A stretch of DNA of 64,000 nt from Lytechinus variegatus (GCF_018143015.1 NC_054743.1:34311934-34375933), one strand, 5' to 3'. Counted from the first letter of the stretch, positions 34,695 to 47,258 are shown. Notes: a model not told the origin generated them from the letters alone. Program-made: numbers and translations.

Positions 34695-37600
34695 GGTCTT
34701 CCTCCAACATTTCGGATGTTGATTGAAACAATGTCTGTGACCTTTAATGTGACCTCCTGATGCACATTGTATGTTTTTAATCTCTGTTCTCCACATGATG
34801 GCGAAAGATGTTTATCTTATGACAGGATCACAAATCAGAAGCTAATGTAAACCTTCCACTTAAAAAAAGTGAACTCACACTGGTGATGAATAAACTTGGT
34901 AACAAAATTCGCTCCGTTTTATGGATATCTAACGTCGTCGGCGTAAACCGAGTTCACTACACGCATCCTTTGAATACAAAGACACATGAAAGTTGAATCC
35001 CTGAAGTTTTTTTTATGGAGAGGTAGATCTGGCTGAGAGCTCGAGAGAGAGAGAAGGAAAAAGTTACCCCTGAGCACAATTCCCTCCCTTCTTCAGTGTT
35101 TTTCTTCGCTCCGTATGGTTTCAGCTGCGGCGAAGAGGCGCGGCTCATGAAGGCTACATAACGTAATTAACTGCACATTGCTGTTGGATTTAGGCCATGC
35201 TCAGTCGGAAAAGACAGGTGATACAAGAAGATATGGGGGTGAACTCGTGCACAAAAACTATATTCCGTTGGTAATCCTACTGGGGTTCCATACGGCTAGT
35301 CCTCCGCTGAGTGAAGTCGGGCTCCCGCTCGCAATCCCCTGGTAATCACGGCGCCTTTCGGGCTATTGAGCTCTCCAATCACACATTTCACACCAATAAG
35401 ATCCACGGTAGACTCGTCTAAATCGCCGTAAAGCACACGGTAAAATCAATTTACAAATCCAATCACAAGGTTTATATTCTTGATCATCTAGGCCTAGGAG
35501 ATGTGGATAAGGGGTTGGGTTTTCCAAAGCACAGATGTTGAAGGGAAGGCTAATCGATGCTAGGCTTATGGAGCTTGGGGTAAAGGAGGACACAATGCTA
35601 ACACGTGTAGACCTTTGATCCGAGCTAAAACCCTCCGTCCAAGTCGCTTTTGTCCCCAAAACACATTCGCAAGAGAAGAGTATCAACAGAGCGAACGATA
35701 AGCGAATATTGTGTTAGCTTTTAGCAACCAGAAGTTATTATTAATCCATCAGAACAGCGTAAAGAGAACCTGCTATGCTTTATTAATAATCCGGTACTTG
35801 TTCTCATTAGAGCGTAAACATACGGCAAGTCAGTCAGTCCACATGCGGCACCACTCACAATACTGAAGAGTGTGTGATAATGTTATTAGTGGCGAGCAGA
35901 AAAAAAAGGGCTAGGATGACAACATTTGCTCTTGCACTTTTCGCATAATCTCGTCGCCACAGATTCTCCCGTGTAATCAACGAATATTGACACAACATGT
36001 GGTGCATATCACGAATCAAGTAAAGCCCTTTTCTCCTTCTCCACCTTTGTTAGCTAGTCACACACGGGCAGCGGTCCGCCTGGCTATATCCCAAGGATAT
36101 GCACCTTCTGGAATGCGACAGCACAGCAGAAATTGTTTCATCCAAAGTGCGTTGGAAATATAGAATCACAAATTTCCTCTTGCCGTTTCTCTATGATAAT
36201 TCTCCTCAAGTATTAATGTCTGCCCCTCTCGCTCTCCCAAGTGAGCATCAGCGGGAACTCGTTTAGAAACCATCCAGCAAATTACGATGGTCTTGCCACA
36301 AAAGTCTCCTTCACAATAGACGTAATTTTGTAGTAAAGTGCCTTTCAACATTTATCTGGCTTTCCCTTTTTTAGCGGCGTCAAATCGCATCAAATGCTGC
36401 ACGTTACGGCTAGCAGACGACCGCTACTCATTGTTTTGCTCGTGCGTGAAGCTCCGCCCATGATATGCCAACCGACTAATCCGTGATTGGCACTTACTAG
36501 AAACGCGTCGTGATTGGTCAAAGCGCATACCCCTTGGTCCCCAGTTATCATTATTCTTTAGATATTCAGACGCTGTTCGGTTATTTGAGACGGGTGTCAG
36601 GAAAATAAATCCATACAAAACTATATTGCAAAGTGAAGATGAGTTCAACATAATTTTTTCTACCACGAAATCATCTGACAATATTTGTCGTCTCACAAAT
36701 TTGCTATCTTATAGATTTTAGAATCATATAACATTTCATATCTAGTCTACGCTCACTAACAGGGTCTGAAAACACATATTAAGGAAGTTGTGAAGTGGTC
36801 GGATGCCCCTGACAGAAGATGCGGCTTACCGTGACCAAAAAGAGACAAAACTGAAAATGGACAGCAAAGAGAAAATAGAAAGAAATCGAAAATTAGGTTT
36901 ATAATCCCAGTATACACAATTGAAACAAATCAATGTGATTAGGCGTAGAAAGGATCAGCTGAATTATTTAGTGGCATTTAAAGGAATGCAAATAACAACT
37001 AGCCTAGAAGAATGGGGAGATGGAGGCTGGAATATGAAACATTACACAAAAGTGTTCGGTTGGTATTTATTAGTCGAATATTTTGCTTCAATCCTTACCA
37101 AATCACTTTCAGTAACATGTAAATGAGTATTTATTTCTGCGTAGAGTTTTGGAATTACAATCATAATGATTCACTTACTTGTTTTCCAGTCGTTAAAAAC
37201 AATTTTCCGAAAAACAACAGAAACAACAAAGACAATAACGTAAGGGAGGGCCTTTTCAGATCAAAGTTAAGAGTCACCGTTGTACTTCATGTAAACAAAA
37301 ATAAAATAGAATAGCTGTCTTCGTTTATTATTTTCCATTGTTGTTCCATTGATTAATTTTCTTCCCATTATTTGCGATTATGGAATAGAGAAGTCAGACT
37401 GTACTCACTTAGTCACTTCACATCATAATTCATGTATGCATTTCTGTTGTTTCAAAATTGCATTTTCTTGCGGAAGTTTGTTCACCATTTTCAAAAGTCA
37501 CGGCTTGTTTGCAAAACATAAAAGACTGAGAAATGAAAAAGGGAGAAAAAAGGGTGCAATTCTGCATGAAATGTCGTACCTGAAATAGGAAAGGCGTGGA

Positions 37601-37987
37601 AAATTGGGAACTGTTAATCCCCAAACCGTGACGAATTATTCGGGAACAATTTGTGCCCATGGAATCCATTGTAGGTCACACAATGGCCATAGGTTTGTGT
37701 GTTATTGTTTCCAGTTTAGATTGCTTGTATGATGTAGTAGATGAAATGGGGATAAGCTATGAAAGGAATTATTGCCTATGGGCGCTGATGGATGGGGGGG
37801 GGGGTGGCATTAGTCTTTTCTTAAAGTTCATGGACCTCATATACTTTCACTACAAGGTCCGAGACACTTTCTTAGCAATTCATTTTCTCATGTGTATATA
37901 TATATATATATTTTGAAAATAACAATATAACAATATGCATAATTATGCACATCAACTATCCAAAAACTAGAAATTATCAAATAAATA
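34695..37987. promoter_or_regulatory. fz4 upstream region, presumed 5' UTR and regulatory DNA
   Basis: No coding sequence or mobile element is recognisable for about 3.3 kb upstream of fz4, apart from a G run at about 37796 and a short (TA)n near 37900. CpG-containing, more GC-rich DNA covers roughly 34900-36600. A TCF/LEF-type CTTTGATC lies at about 35612 and GTCAAAG at about 36519. These are short motifs and weak evidence alone. No clear TATA box was found on the minus strand. A regulatory role is inferred from position and the absence of repeats. Confidence 0.4.
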
Positions 37988-38236
37988 GTGGTGGTGATGA
38001 TTATGATGATGACGATGATTATGATGATGGTGATGATGATGATGATGACGGTGGTGATGATGATGAAGACGACGACGACGACGATGATGATGTTGATGAT
38101 GACGATGATGATGATGGTGGTGATGATGATGATGATGATGTTGATGACGATGATGACGATGATGATGGTGGTGATGATGATGATGATGTTGATGATGATG
38201 ATGATGTTGATGATGATGATGATGATGATGATGATA
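37988..38236. repeat. (GAT)n trinucleotide array
   Basis: About 250 bp of GAT units with GGT and GAC variants. All frames stay open, giving poly-Asp, poly-Met or poly-His strings that are not evidence of genes. Confidence 0.95.
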
Positions 38237-39220
38237 GATTGTGATAATCACAATGAAATAATAAATTATGATTTAGTAATAAAGATAATGATGTAAAAAT
38301 ACCTTAAAAAGAGAGCATGAAAATGTGTACAAAATTGGGAAGAAATAAAGGGAGTGAGCCCATGCAACTCTTGGTGAAAACTGAAAATATCTGATATAAT
38401 GACATTTTTGCAACTATAGGCTAATCATGCCATAAAGAGAGTCTTACAAGACTATAAAATATAATACAACATTAAATGAATTATTGAATAATGAAACTAA
38501 AAATAGTCCCCTCGACCCCTCCCGTCCTCCCCTCTCCCCTCTCCCCCTCCTCTCTCCCATCAAAATTCTTCCCTCCTACTATCCTCTTTCTCCATCTCCT
38601 CGAGTTCGTTCATCTGGTCTTTGCCCTCTCTCTCCCATCATCCCACATCCATATTTAGCTCCATAACCGGAGGGAAGGAAGGTAAACCCCATAGTCGTAT
38701 TATTGTGTCAGAGGATGTTAGAGTTTAAGTATGTCAGGTAGAAAGGTCATGCACGACTAGTACATTCAATCTTGGAAAGAACTTACCCCTTGTTCGAAAT
38801 AGTTTTAAGAGAAAATTTGGAGACAAACAAATAATCAGACGATGTGCGAGTGTGCACATTGAATATATGTTTTAAACAATGCTACTTCTAATGATAATAA
38901 TAGGCAAAAGCACATTTGGAAATTGAATTCGTGAAAATTGTAGGTCTGTATTTTTCTCCAGAAAATACCTAAATTCTCGGTGAAGTGATTGATAAAACTA
39001 AATAGCTATCATGCAGAAGCATGATAGAATTAGATTTGTAAAAGAAAAAAAAGAACTGATAGAATGCGGACAATTGCATTTTTTTTTCTGCGATTCGTGA
39101 AATCAAAGGTGGTTAGGTTTTTTGGTGTTCTTTCAGCAAAATGATAAAATGATCTGCTAGAAATTTAACGATGAAATAAAACGAGAGATCCACATGTAGC
39201 GAAATGTATTATTCTTATAG
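38237..39220. other. No feature recognised
   Basis: AT-rich DNA with a pyrimidine-rich CCCCTCTCCC stretch at about 38510-38640. No gene is supported. Confidence 0.4.
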
Positions 39221-39394
39221 CTTGGGCTTTGCTTGACAAAGGACTGTTTAATCACCATTATGGAGGGGGTCGTCCAAGTTCATCCACTTATTTATAGAAA
39301 GGGCCAGAGTGATTCCGTGTTGCGGAAAGGTTTTGAGAACACCATAATGGCAAGGGAAAGGTTACGTGGTGTTTGTCAAATCGAAGCAAAAACG
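39221..39394 (+). CDS. Possible exon of an unknown gene (weak)
   Basis: This 174 bp segment is open in one frame for exactly 58 codons. It is bounded by an acceptor-like TATTATTCTTATAG and a consensus donor ACGGTAAGT, both in phase 0. The peptide includes MEGVVQVHPLIYRK and GFENTIMARERLRG. I do not recognise a family. One segment with good splice borders can occur by chance in 64 kb, and no partner exon was found, so this is a pointer only. Confidence 0.2.
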
Positions 39395-40559
39395 GTAAGT
39401 TCATTTGTGGTTTTGACACAGACGTTTGAACCTTTCTTTATTGAAGAGGTGACTAAAAATGTTGCTTTGTAAATAATAAAGAATGAAATGATTGCCATGT
39501 GTCAGATAATGATAGCGAAATAATGATTATGGTTTTGTAGAAGAGATAGAGAACTTTAAAGGTCATATTTTCCAGGTATTGTTTTATAAAAAGTTACATT
39601 AAAATTACTCGTGATGCAGATTATTGAATACATAATTTTTTTTTGCATAATTCTGTTTGATTGTGATTATGATCTATTCATCATCTGGGTGCAGCATATG
39701 CTATACAAGACCTTTTCTTTAAACTAAAAATATCGTGTATGCCTACATAAATGAAGATGTTCGTAATATACATCACATATCATAGTCAATTCGCCTCGAA
39801 CATGTCAAATGCTATTTCAAAAATATTCTATTTATATGCCTTGTATGTTTATCAAAAAGAATTTTGATGTTTCATTAAACAATCTCATACAGAAACCGAT
39901 GCTCATTTGCGAAATAAGATATAGAGAATTATTCGTGGAATCAATCCTAATTGGCTTATTTTCTAATAGTGAGCAAAAGTGGTTAAAACAATACAGATGA
40001 ATCTAAATGGAGATGATAAAACTTACAGCGGTTATATTAAGCAGTTCTTCATGTTCTTGATTCGTTGACCACTTAATTATCAATGGCTATCTCTATTTTT
40101 GTGGGAGGTTTTAGACTTATTTTGTAATACAAGATATCTTTCCTTTTTTCTGATCAAAATGGACCTTAGTTCATTGCACTGGAGCCATGAATGGCACCGG
40201 TACCGTGCTTGACGAACTTGAAAGACCTCTCTTTTATTATTCTTATCCATAATTATGAAACCGTATAAATATTATTTACCTGGTCTATCATCTAGGACTA
40301 CAAATACATGTATATTTTGCGAACACCGCGTGCATATTATTTAAAGCAACAACAATCAGAGATCTCAGAAATTAAATGTAATAGTCGGAAGTATGATGAA
40401 TAAAATTTTATCAGTCATGTTGTCTCCAGTCAGGGGTAATAGTTTTACCCATCCAATTATAATGATCATAATCAAATGGTAGGAAAATAAGTGGTCTGAA
40501 TGTCTCTAAAAGGCATTCACCGCCATCGTTTTCATTACCTCCTTTGTTACTATCTTCGT
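39395..40559. other. No feature recognised
   Basis: AT-rich DNA with no coding motifs, tRNA boxes or repeat termini that I could identify. Confidence 0.4.
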
Positions 40560-40958
40560 TATCATCTTCATCATCATCTTCATCATCATCTTCTCATCAC
40601 CACCACCACCACCATCATCGTCGTCGTCGTCGTCGTCATCATCATCATCAACATCATCATCATCCTCCTCACCATCATCATCGCCACCGTCATCACTACC
40701 CTTGCTGCCATCGAGATCATCATCATCACCACCACCATCATCATCATCGTCACCGTCATCACTACCCTCCCTGCCATGAAGATCAACATGATCATCATCA
40801 ACAGCAACAGCATCATCATCATCATCATCATCCTTATCATCATTATGATCATCATCATCACCATCATCATCTTCATCGTCATCACTACCCTCCCTGCCAT
40901 CAAGATCAACATCATCATCATCATCATCATCACCATCCTCCTCCTCCTTACAATCATC

Positions 40959-40990
<32 letters not shown>

Positions 40991-41336
40991 CATCACCATC
41001 ATCATCATCATTACCATCATCATCATCATCACCATCATCATCATCATTACCATCATCATCCTCCTCACGATCATCATCATCATCACCATCACCATCATCA
41101 TCACCATCATCATCACCATCATCATCATCATCATCATCATTACCATCATCATCCTCCTCACGATCATCATCATCATCACCATCACCATCATCATCACCAT
41201 CATCATCATCATCACCATCATCATCACCATCACCACCATCCTCCTCCTCCTTACAATCATCATCATCACCATCATCACCATCATCATCACCATCATCATC
41301 ATCATCATCATCCTCACAATCATCATCACCATCATC

Positions 41337-41368
<32 letters not shown>

Positions 41369-41512
41369 CATCATCACAATCATCATCACCATCATCATCA
41401 TCATCATCATCATCATCACCATCATCACCATCATCATCACCATCATCATCCTCACAATCATCATCACCATCTATCACTATTATCATCCTCCTCTTCGTTG
41501 TCGTCGTTATAG
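40560..41512. repeat. (ATC)n trinucleotide array, about 950 bp
   Basis: Runs of CATCAT with CAC, CTC and CGT variants fill nearly a kilobase. A higher-order duplication is visible: blocks with TCCTCCTCACGATC recur near 41060 and 41155, and blocks with CTCCTCCTCCTTACAATC near 40940 and 41245. Open frames of 294-360 codons occur in several frames on both strands purely from unit length three. Confidence 0.95.
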
Positions 41513-42526
41513 CCATCGTCATCATAATCAACATCAATATCGTCTCCCCCCCTCCTTCCTTCGGCCCTTCGACTCAAGATAGTGACCATCCCATTAATTG
41601 TTTATGCTTTTCTTTCGCCATCCATGGTCCATGTATGCTTGGAACCGTTAAGACATGTTCAAGAGCACGAGACAGGGCGGTTTATCCGTCATTTTCATTC
41701 CAGAAATAACTTAAGAACTGCCTTTTTGAAGGGTTGAACTTGATAGTGACAGTCTGATCCCAGTCATAATGAAAGGATCGCTCCCTTCAATCCCCAGGCG
41801 GGAGGGTCTATCGCTCAATGATTTTCAATTTCGACGAGGGTCTGCACATTGACATCAGGTGAAAGCCAGGGGCAGAAAGGGGGAGGGAAAGAGAGAGATG
41901 ATAAAAGGAGTAACGGGGGGGGGGGGCAGGAGCGGGAGGTGTTGGAATTGGGTTTAGCAGAATCATATTTTGATAATGATACTGCAAAGGTACGATATAG
42001 GGCGGCGCCTCTGGAGGGGGCAGGGGCGTTGGCGACCGCCCTGTTATGTTTTTCAAGTATAGTGAAAACGGTGGAGAGGAAAAGGGGTTGGAAGAAGAAG
42101 TAAGGTAACAAAAGAGAGTACAAACATGACAAAAGAGGTGTGTGTCGCTTAACTATCATCATGATCATTTTGTGAGAGAGCATAAGATAGGGGGGGGGGT
42201 CATCTTTATATCGTCTTGCCTACTATATGCAATGATTTTTCCATTTTGAAAGGAAAACCCCCATCAACAATCGATATGCTGTCTTATTTGTTTAATCGAT
42301 GACCCCTTTTTTTTTTTGCTTTATTGCTTGTCACATTTTTTTTTTACATGTGTCCATCACAAAATTTCATGTGGACCCCCCTTAAAATTTTTGGCTTCCG
42401 CCGCCAATGGTCACACCAAGCAACCAACTCTATTTTCAATTTATTTTCAATGACATGCAGTCGTTCGGTTTGGAGTTAACGCTTGATGTAAGTGGCAACA
42501 TAGACCTATTTCAGGTCTATATGGTG
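41513..42526. other. No gene recognised
   Basis: G runs near 41917 and 42190. A GC-rich block (GGGCGGCGCC, GGCGTTGGCGACC) at about 41998-42042 has no recognisable coding motif. Confidence 0.4.
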
Positions 42527-42862
42527 AAAACGACAAAACAGGCAAATGGTCAATAGGGGTAACAAGTACAACATCCGGGTATGTGATTCGTCATAATTGT
42601 CCGACGGTCCAAAATATGTGATGGAGATTTCAGGTACAAACCTTCGTATTCCATTATTGTCCGCCTCCCCCCCAAAAAAAAAAATAAATAAATAAATCAT
42701 GGGCTTGGTAGTAGTCCATGATGAAGGCGCATGATACGACAAAACGGGCATGAAGGTCAACACAGGTAAAATCATTCGTCATAATTGTTCTACGGTCCAA
42801 AAATGATAAGTGATGCAGATAATAGAAAAGTAAAAACCTTCGTATCACATTATTGTCCGCCA
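42527..42862. repeat. Two-unit tandem duplication, about 190 bp period
   Basis: Unit 1 (42527-42664) and unit 2 (about 42722-42862) share, in order, CGACAAAACRGGCA, ATTCGTCATAATTGT, ACGGTCCAAAA and AACCTTCGTAT, ending CATTATTGTCCGCC. They are separated by a C run and (AAATA)n. Divergence is appreciable, so the duplication is old. Confidence 0.75.
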
Positions 42863-43111
42863 CAAAAGCGTGGGTTTGGTGGATTTGAACCGAGAGGGGT
42901 TGGTTCATCCACGTTCAAGTTTAATTTCATCTTTAGTGTATGATGGTGCGTGTCATGTCGCGCTTCGTAACATTCATAAGATAGAATCCTTTACACACAG
43001 ATATTGGACGTCGTCTTCATTCAGAATCATTTCTGTCAAAACGGATCTGCAGAAAAATTATAAAGGTTCCCTGTTCCATCAGGGAATATCTGGACCTGGT
43101 GGGTGCTTCAT

Positions 43112-43220
43112 GTCTGATGTTCATATAAGTTACGAGTGACTTTGAACCCACTAGCGATATTTTCTTGGGCGCTCAATCGTCACCAAGGTACAGTACCATT
43201 TATCACAAGAAATGATCGCC
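43112..43220. mobile_element. Degenerate type 2 foldback remnant
   Basis: Fragments such as CATATAAGTTACGAGTGACTT, ACCATTTATCACAAGAAATG and ATCGCCAGTCGTTCTTC match arms of the foldbacks at 19060-19409 with many substitutions. Ends are not clear. Confidence 0.5.
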
Positions 43221-43241
43221 AGTCGTTCTTCTGAAGGAAAA

Positions 43242-43805
43242 TGAAACCCTTGAAACAGGATAGCTTGCGCAAAAAAACAGAAAAATCAAAGAAAGAGATG
43301 AACAAAAGTTTGAGAAAAATTGAATGAATAATAAGAGAGCTATGAGCATTTGGAGTTTAGAACATTATTGTAATGTAGGTCCTTCTATTGGCAATGCGAC
43401 AAAGATGAGTGATGTCACATGTGAACAACTTTCCCATTACCTTTCTATATATTTCACTTAAAATGTCTCTTTTATCACGTCTATCAGTAGATTATTTATT
43501 CTTTCTAAAGGAGGGCATGTAATACAGATTTTCAAAGAATACTTTACGGATAAAGAGTTTGTTTTACCCAAGAAAAAAAAACATTTTGGGGGTATTTTAT
43601 AGTCCATAAATGGGAAAGTTGTTCACATGTGACATCACAAATTTCGTCGCATTGCCAATGAAAGGATGATCTCCATAGCATTAATGATCACAATATTCAA
43701 ATGCTCATATCTTCTCATTATTTGTCAAATTTTTCTCAAACTTGCTTTGATCCTCTTCTTTGAGTTTTCTGTTTCCACAAAAGCCAACTTGTTCCAAAGG
43801 TTTCA
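43242..43805. mobile_element. Long foldback element, arms of about 200 bp
   Basis: The left arm runs from TGAAACCCTTGAAACAGG through GTTTGAGAAAAATTGAAT, TATGAGCATTTGGA and ATTGGCAATGCGAC to GTGATGTCACATGTGAACAA. The right arm is the reverse complement in the same order, ending CCAAAGGTTTCAG. The inner 60 bp of each arm is the best conserved. The centre is about 160 bp. No transposase is present. Confidence 0.85.
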
Positions 43806-43865
43806 GTCGCTCAAAACTTACATAAAACTATTGAAAATTTGCTATGATATTGTAACTTCCATGGA

Positions 43866-43937
43866 TTGGTTGCATGCTGAGCCGCGTTACCATGGTAGTT
43901 GCTAAGATGGCTGCAACTCTCTGTGAAACGGATCTCA
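43866..43937. mobile_element. Half of a type 1 foldback
   Basis: GGTTGCATGCTGAGCCGCG, TTACCATGGTAGTTGC and CTGTGAAACGGATC match one arm of the foldback at 2767-2923; the other arm is missing. It lies just past the long foldback ending at 43805. Confidence 0.65.
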
Positions 43938-44080
43938 GAATTGCAACATCGGATGGAGTTCTATAATAGGGTAAAGCTTATGTCCATGGTCAGTTACACA
44001 ATTGATATTAGTCTGAACTTGAATGGATGAACCATGGAGCTATAACAGCTCTATGGATGAACCAAGTTGCCGTTCCCCTC

Positions 44081-44779
44081 TTAGAGCCCCGTCAAACCTG
44101 ACCGAATGTAGGCGGACGAAGGGTGACGAATGTGAAAATGAACTAAGTGCACGCGAATTCAACGAATTCAAATAAAATATCCGTCAAATCATGCGTTCAG
44201 TAACGATTGTCAAATTTTTATCAACGAACGGTAAGCGAAGGATAAATATGACATAAGGATTTCGATTTTTCGGTTCACCTCTTTGAGAAAACTGCGGCTC
44301 AAGGCGAGCGAAGGGTTGATATAACCCAATAAGACGAAGGAACAGTGAGCAATGGTTTGATATGGCGTGCGATTAGAAACGAAGACGAGGGAATAGATCA
44401 GGCAATCTTGTTCGTTGTGTCATCGTGTTGCTTCGTTACGGGTTCTTTCGAGATCGGTCCACTTTGGCAAAAGCGCGAAGAGGGACTATGCGCGACAATA
44501 ACAAACGAGCGGTAAAGGAAAAATTACCGCAGACTATATAAGAGATGCGAATTCAAACAGATGACCAACGATTTTTCAATTCGTCGGGAAGTTTTAAACA
44601 TGTTCAAAATTTCCGCGCGAATTTGAATAATCGCAGCTGTTAGTTCAGAAGATGTACGAACCCAAACACGAAGGGTAAATATGATTTACTATCAGTTATA
44701 AACGATTAAAAAAATGCCTTTCGCCAGCCATCGCAAAGCATATTTCAGGCAATTCGGTAAGGTGTGAGGGGGCCTTTAA
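44081..44779. mobile_element. Nonautonomous DNA transposon, about 700 bp, with 27 bp TIRs
   Basis: The left terminus TTAGAGCCCCGTCAAACCTG followed by ACCGAAT is matched by the complement of the right end (TTAAAGGCCCCCTCACACCT then TACCGAAT). The interior is rich in GAACGAAG/GCGAAGG and CpG, unlike its flanks. No long frame is present. TTAG and TTAA at the borders could be a degraded TTAA target site, suggesting a Kolobok- or piggyBac-like mobiliser; this is inferred. Confidence 0.65.
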
Positions 44780-47127
44780 ATATAAAATATATCTTTAAGA
44801 TCATATTACATTTCACGCATGTTTTCTGGCGACTTATGATATATTTCTGAAATTCTTCGCGCGCATTCCCCCAATGATCCACATCTTTTACGGGCAAATG
44901 AGTCGATTATTGATCGCTGAGAAATGGGGACTTTAAATGTCCCCACTGATTAACAAGAATTATTTTACCAATATAAAGAGATAATCTCTTTCAATGACAA
45001 GTTAGCCCCGCCCATCTATACACCCCTCTCCGTCTCTCCCCCTCCTCCCTTCTCTCTCTCTCTCTCTCTCTCCTCCCTTCTCTCTTAAACCCCATCTCAC
45101 TCATCTTTCCTTATCTACATCGAGAGAGGAGAATCGTGAGTCATTGGTGCATGTAATGCTATATGTATACGTTACAATGCTAGATGTCACGAAACCTATG
45201 TCAGGTATGCCATCTTCACGCGTATAGTGTTATATCTCAATTAGACCTGATGATATATCTCATGCAGTTCAAATTAAAGGTTCAATGCTACTTCAGGAAT
45301 TGCCGTGGTCGTGGTGAAATCTGCGCAAAATACTCGGAACCAATTTGGACTATTCAGCCTTGGAATATCGCCATCGATATTAATATAAGGGGTGGGGGGA
45401 GAGTGACAACAACAACAAAAAAAAGGATTATTGATCGTGCAGCGAATTACGTTTTAAAAATTTCACAAAACCATCTAACTGTGATCATTAATGCATGTTT
45501 GTTATTTTTATACTTTTATTCAAACCAACTTAAAACATGTAAACGTCAGTATTCTCTTTAACGAGTATCCGCATTTCAGATAAAAAAAATCATGGGATTA
45601 TCTATACATGTATCTCCATGGATTAACCAGTAGATAAGAAGTGCAGCTTTAATCTGTCTTTTGAGTAGACACCGAGGACTTGATATGTCAGGAATACCTC
45701 ACGTGACCCCCGTTCCACATACAATCAAGTTGACAGGGTGTCAGGCAGATTGTTACTTTCGATACGAAGTCGGATCCCCGGTTCCTATATTGTTAATTTG
45801 TTCTCTTTGCAAAAAAGAAAGAGATTAAAAAAAAACGAAACACAAACAAAAACATGATCAATGGGTATTCACTGAATCATGTTAATAATATAAATGCAGA
45901 ATAACTACATCAAGAATTATTTCAATATGCCCGTTTGAAAAGTTCAACAGTTCTTGGGTGATTACGAAAGTCAGAAGCTCACATTTTCGACTTGTATTTG
46001 ATTGTGAGTTGCATAATTCGTTTTTGCAATGTAATGGTTCCCTGAATAGGTTTCCAAAAAAATAAACAACGACAGCAAACAAAAAATAATAATCAGCAAA
46101 GTACATGTTGGCGCCTTGACTCGAGAATAAAATTAATCCACCTTAATTGTTTCCAGTTTGTCTGTCCCGTCTTCGCCTCGTTCAAAGTTACTGGTATACC
46201 GTTTACCCGCAACTTTATTTGGGGTCAGTAGAAATAAAATATCAGTTAATTTCTTTGTCAATGATTGTAGTAGCTTCTTCGTTAATTGTTTAATTGATAA
46301 CCATTTAAAGAATGATGCAGCTTTTGAATTGACTATGAATATATCAATGAATAATTAATTATTCATCAAATCACACGCAAAGCAAGGCTTTAACTACCTT
46401 TTTTCCATTCAATTTTTTAAAGTCATGTCATACACAGAGTATATGTATAAGTGATTGATTCACTTTTGGTTACTTAACTATGTAATTTCCCCCTTTTTAA
46501 TACAAATCAAACTAAGTTTGATTTGTAAGTAAGTCGTACTTTCCTGCCCCCATCATTCTATTGGCGCTTCATCCTTGTTTTTACTTTATCAGACATAAAA
46601 CTGATAATAGTTGGAAAGAGGGGGGGGGGGTTAATGTTTCTGTTGCCATGGTAACTTAATGGTTTCTATCTGAGTTTTATATGTAAAAGCTAAAAGTGTG
46701 TATTTTATGTCAATTTACAGGCAAAAAGCATGTTGTTCCAAAACAGACCAAGATGCAAAATCTTTAAACTTTCATCTCTCTTACTCTCTCTCTCTGTTTT
46801 GGGGGAGGGGACGGTGGGGGGGGGGGGTTAGGGGTTCAGAAATGTTCATCTTTTCCAGACCTTCTTGGGCAGCCTTTCCTCAACCGGAAGAAGTTTGAAT
46901 GGTAATCCCTTCGCTCCTGGCTCAGATTAGGGACTGAGTAAGCAGTGGGGATAAACATAGAACAAAACAGAATATTGGCAAAAGTTCCGACGAGAGAATA
47001 AAATTTTCTTTATATTCCAAAGCAAACATGTTGTTTTCCTCCCGGATTTGAGCCTTGGTCTGGTGTTGGGGTGCAAGGGAGTAGGGCGTGGTCACTCGGG
47101 ACACCGACCGGGGCTCGGTGGAATCTC
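44780..47127. other. No gene recognised; CT repeat and G runs
   Basis: A (TC)n stretch lies at about 45055-45072 and G runs at about 46620 and 46817. A frame at 45184-45561 reaches 125 codons but shows no domain or splice context. No RNA gene was seen. Confidence 0.4.
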
Positions 47128-47225
47128 AAGAACGTTCACACTGGATCTGGACCAATATATGATTCGCCAGTGTGCACGATGCCCAAGTACAGCATCTGTA
47201 TCTTGCGAGTCGTGTGAACGTTCTT
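47128..47225. mobile_element. 98 bp element with perfect 14 bp TIRs
   Basis: AAGAACGTTCACAC at 47128-47141 and its exact complement GTGTGAACGTTCTT at 47212-47225 bracket about 70 bp, including TGGACCAATATATG and GCCAGTGTGCACGATGCCC. It lies 33 bp from the large palindromic element at 47259-47461. Confidence 0.7.
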
Positions 47226-47258
47226 CCATCTTCTCACTATGAACATGATGAAGGAGAA

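Noticed and set aside
35612-36525. TCF/LEF-like CTTTGATC and GTCAAAG upstream of fz4 as evidence of Wnt feedback regulation
   Set aside because: Two short matches in several kilobases are expected by chance; they are mentioned only as context.
40560-41512. Regular repeats considered as a CRISPR-like array
   Set aside because: There are no unique spacers between constant repeats; it is a simple triplet microsatellite in an animal genome.
40500-41582. Long overlapping frames on both strands (up to 360 codons) rich in His, Asp, Ile, Met or Ser
   Set aside because: They are the six-frame readings of a trinucleotide repeat, whose unit length keeps every frame open; there is no start context, domain or splice signal.
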